Assembly (NCBI GenBank): GCA_964502885.1
Contig: CAZCXU010000019.1
Location: forward strand, 1-6,516
DNA: 6,516 nucleotides
Direction of reading: 5' to 3'
Source: XYB1-FULL-44-23 sp964502885
Lineage (GTDB): Bacteria; Patescibacteriota; Microgenomatia; CAZETR01; Amesbacteraceae
A program made the translations under genes and the position numbers. This document shows positions 6,025 through 6,516 of the stretch, piece by piece (the first letter of the stretch is position 1; every line of letters begins with the position of its first letter). The notes below the pieces were generated by a model. The model did no database searches. It was not told where the DNA came from and was given only the letters and a program-made list of their open reading frames with translations.

Positions 6025-6030
6025 TAAAAT
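6025..6030 (+). promoter_or_regulatory. Possible -10 box for the tRNA-His transcript
   Basis: TAAAAT (6025-6030) would start a transcript at about 6037, just before the partial tRNA copy at 6042, so the copy and its hairpin would be transcribed ahead of the real tRNA. No good -35 is visible. TTGACC (6074-6079) could act as a -35 for a second start nearer the tRNA, but only with a weak AT-rich -10 at about 6097-6102. Confidence 0.3.
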
Positions 6031-6040
6031 TGAGGGTGTG

Positions 6041-6086
6041 TGGTGGCTGTAGTTCAACGCTGAAGGCTTCGCCTTGACCGTTGAAC
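6041..6086 (+). repeat. Partial tRNA-His 5' copy forming a hairpin
   Basis: TGGTGGCTGTAGTTCAACG (6041-6059) repeats exactly at 6102-6120, where it covers the 5' acceptor strand and the start of the D-arm of tRNA-His. After this point the copy departs from the tRNA. GTTCAACG (6052-6059) then pairs with CGTTGAAC (6079-6086), and inside lies a second stem AAGGC/GCCTT with a TTC loop (6063-6075), with a 3x3 internal mismatch between the stems. It could be a truncated duplicate interrupted by a palindromic repeat or a structured leader. It is a poor intrinsic terminator because no T-run follows. Confidence 0.75.
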
Positions 6087-6102
6087 GTATTTAAAAATTT
6101 AT

Positions 6103-6179
6103 GGTGGCTGTAGTTCAACGGTTAGAGCGCCAGGTTGTGGACCTGGATGTTGCGGGTTCGAATCCCGTCAGCCACCCCA
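6103..6179 (+). tRNA. tRNA-His (anticodon GTG)
   Basis: The fold is complete: acceptor stem GTGGCTG (6104-6110) with CAGCCAC (6169-6175), D-arm GTTC/GAGC, anticodon stem CCAGG/CCTGG around TTGTGGA with GTG at 6137-6139, and T-arm GCGGG/CCCGT with loop TTCGAAT. The histidine identity elements are present: an extra 5' G (6103) opposite discriminator C (6176). CCA is encoded at 6177-6179. It appears intact despite partial copies on both sides. Confidence 0.97.
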
Positions 6180-6483
6180 GACTTGTTCCAGTTCCCCTTG
6201 ACTAATTTGTACGAGCACTTCGAGCTGGATGTTGCGGCTCGTCTCACCTGCGGTTCGACGCGCAGGATGCGAACGAATCCCGTCAGCCACCCCAGACTTG
6301 TTCCAGTTCCCCTTGACTAATTTGTACGNNNNNNNNNNNNNNNNNNNNNNNNNNNNNNNNNNNNNNNNNNNNNNNNNNNNNNNNNNNNNNNNNNNNNNNN
6401 NNNNNNNNNNNNNNNNNNNNNNNNNNNNCTGGATGTTGCGGCTCGTCTCACCTGCGGTTCGACGCGCAGGATGCGAACGAATC
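6143..6483 (+). repeat. Tandem array of tRNA-His 3' half units, broken by a gap
   Basis: CTGGATGTTGCGG, from the tRNA anticodon and variable region, occurs at 6143-6155, 6225-6237 and 6429-6441. A 55-base block beginning in the tRNA T-loop and running 34 bases past the CCA (6159-6213) recurs exactly at 6274-6328. Unit 1 is 82 bases (6143-6224). Unit 2 (from 6225) has an extra 33 bases between the two blocks, giving a unit of about 115. The first 55 bases of unit 2 (6225-6279) recur at 6429-6483 beyond the gap, where the array then ends. The insertion carries CCTGCG (6247-6252) pairing with CGCAGG (6261-6266) around a loop containing GTTCGA, and ACGAGC (6211-6216) pairs with GCTCGT (6237-6242). 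Confidence 0.85.
6329..6428. other. Assembly gap of exactly 100 N
   Basis: A run of exactly 100 N is the usual placeholder for a scaffold gap of unknown size. Both flanks are the same repeat unit, so the assembler probably failed on a tandem array, and the true copy number is unknown. Confidence 0.97.
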
Positions 6484-6486
6484 TCC

Positions 6487-6510
6487 CCCTTCGCTTTCAG
6501 CTGCGGAGGG
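6487..6510. repeat. Hairpin at the right edge of the window
   Basis: CCCTTCGC (6487-6494) pairs with GCGGAGGG (6503-6510), with one G-T pair and an 8-base loop. The following GACAAGC and the CCTTCG core resemble short palindromic repeats of the kind seen at 52-74. It begins where the tRNA-derived array stops matching (after 6483), so it may be the neighbouring repeat element. Confidence 0.5.
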
Positions 6511-6516
6511 ACAAGC

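Noticed and set aside
6010..6030. D-arm-like TAGCTTAATGGTTG as a further tRNA remnant
   Set aside because: Only a short loose resemblance; no acceptor, anticodon or T-arm accompanies it.
6052..6086. Intrinsic terminator upstream of tRNA-His
   Set aside because: The stem is interrupted by three mismatched positions and is followed by GTATTTAAAAA, not a T-run.
6135..6320. Open frame of 61 codons across tRNA-His and the repeats
   Set aside because: It reads through the tRNA anticodon arm and repeat units, so it is a by-product of the tRNA and its copies.
6143..6483. CRISPR array or integron attC array
   Set aside because: The units are about 115 bases and identical throughout, with no variable spacers, no cas or integrase gene and no attC core sites. 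The repeat content comes from tRNA-His.

Overview
The window looks like a piece of a very compact bacterial genome, most likely from the Candidate Phyla Radiation (Patescibacteria, perhaps Microgenomates). This is an inference. It rests on short genes packed with gaps of a few bases, several small proteins held by a single N-terminal membrane segment, Thr/Pro-rich linkers, almost no Shine-Dalgarno sequences, and promoter-like -10 boxes that sit only a few bases before start codons. TGA acts as a stop (for example at 836-838 and 2191-2193), so the UGA-glycine code of some CPR lineages does not apply. Both tRNAs encode their CCA ends.

Layout. Positions 1-205 hold no gene but are rich in inverted repeats and end in a promoter. 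Three plus-strand genes follow, each with its own apparent promoter: an Nmad2-like protein (206-838), a CYTH-domain protein (about 941-1534) and a DUF5701-like protein (1573-2193). Two minus-strand genes separated by 1 base then encode a membrane-anchored unknown (3477-2857) and a membrane-anchored cyclophilin (2855-2196). A plus-strand anchored protein with a PsbP/Mog1-like look (3509-4108) diverges from them across only 31 bases. It converges with, and overlaps by 14 bases, a minus-strand cluster of SAM methyltransferase (5976-5215), tRNA-Arg(TCG) (5196-5122) and CapA-like metallophosphatase (5114-4095). Last comes a plus-strand tRNA-His(GTG) (6103-6179).

The most unusual part is around tRNA-His. 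A partial copy of the tRNA 5' end lies 61 bases upstream and forms one arm of a hairpin. Downstream, the tRNA 3' half recurs in units of about 115 bases, each carrying a 33-base palindromic insertion. The array runs into a 100-N assembly gap and resumes beyond it.

How the genes fit together: the cyclophilin, its anchored partner, the PsbP-like protein and the CapA-like protein all look exported or membrane-bound, so the central region is probably cell-surface housekeeping. Nmad2, CYTH and DUF5701 look like an accessory trio and may relate to nucleic acid or nucleotide chemistry, but nothing in the sequence proves that they act together.
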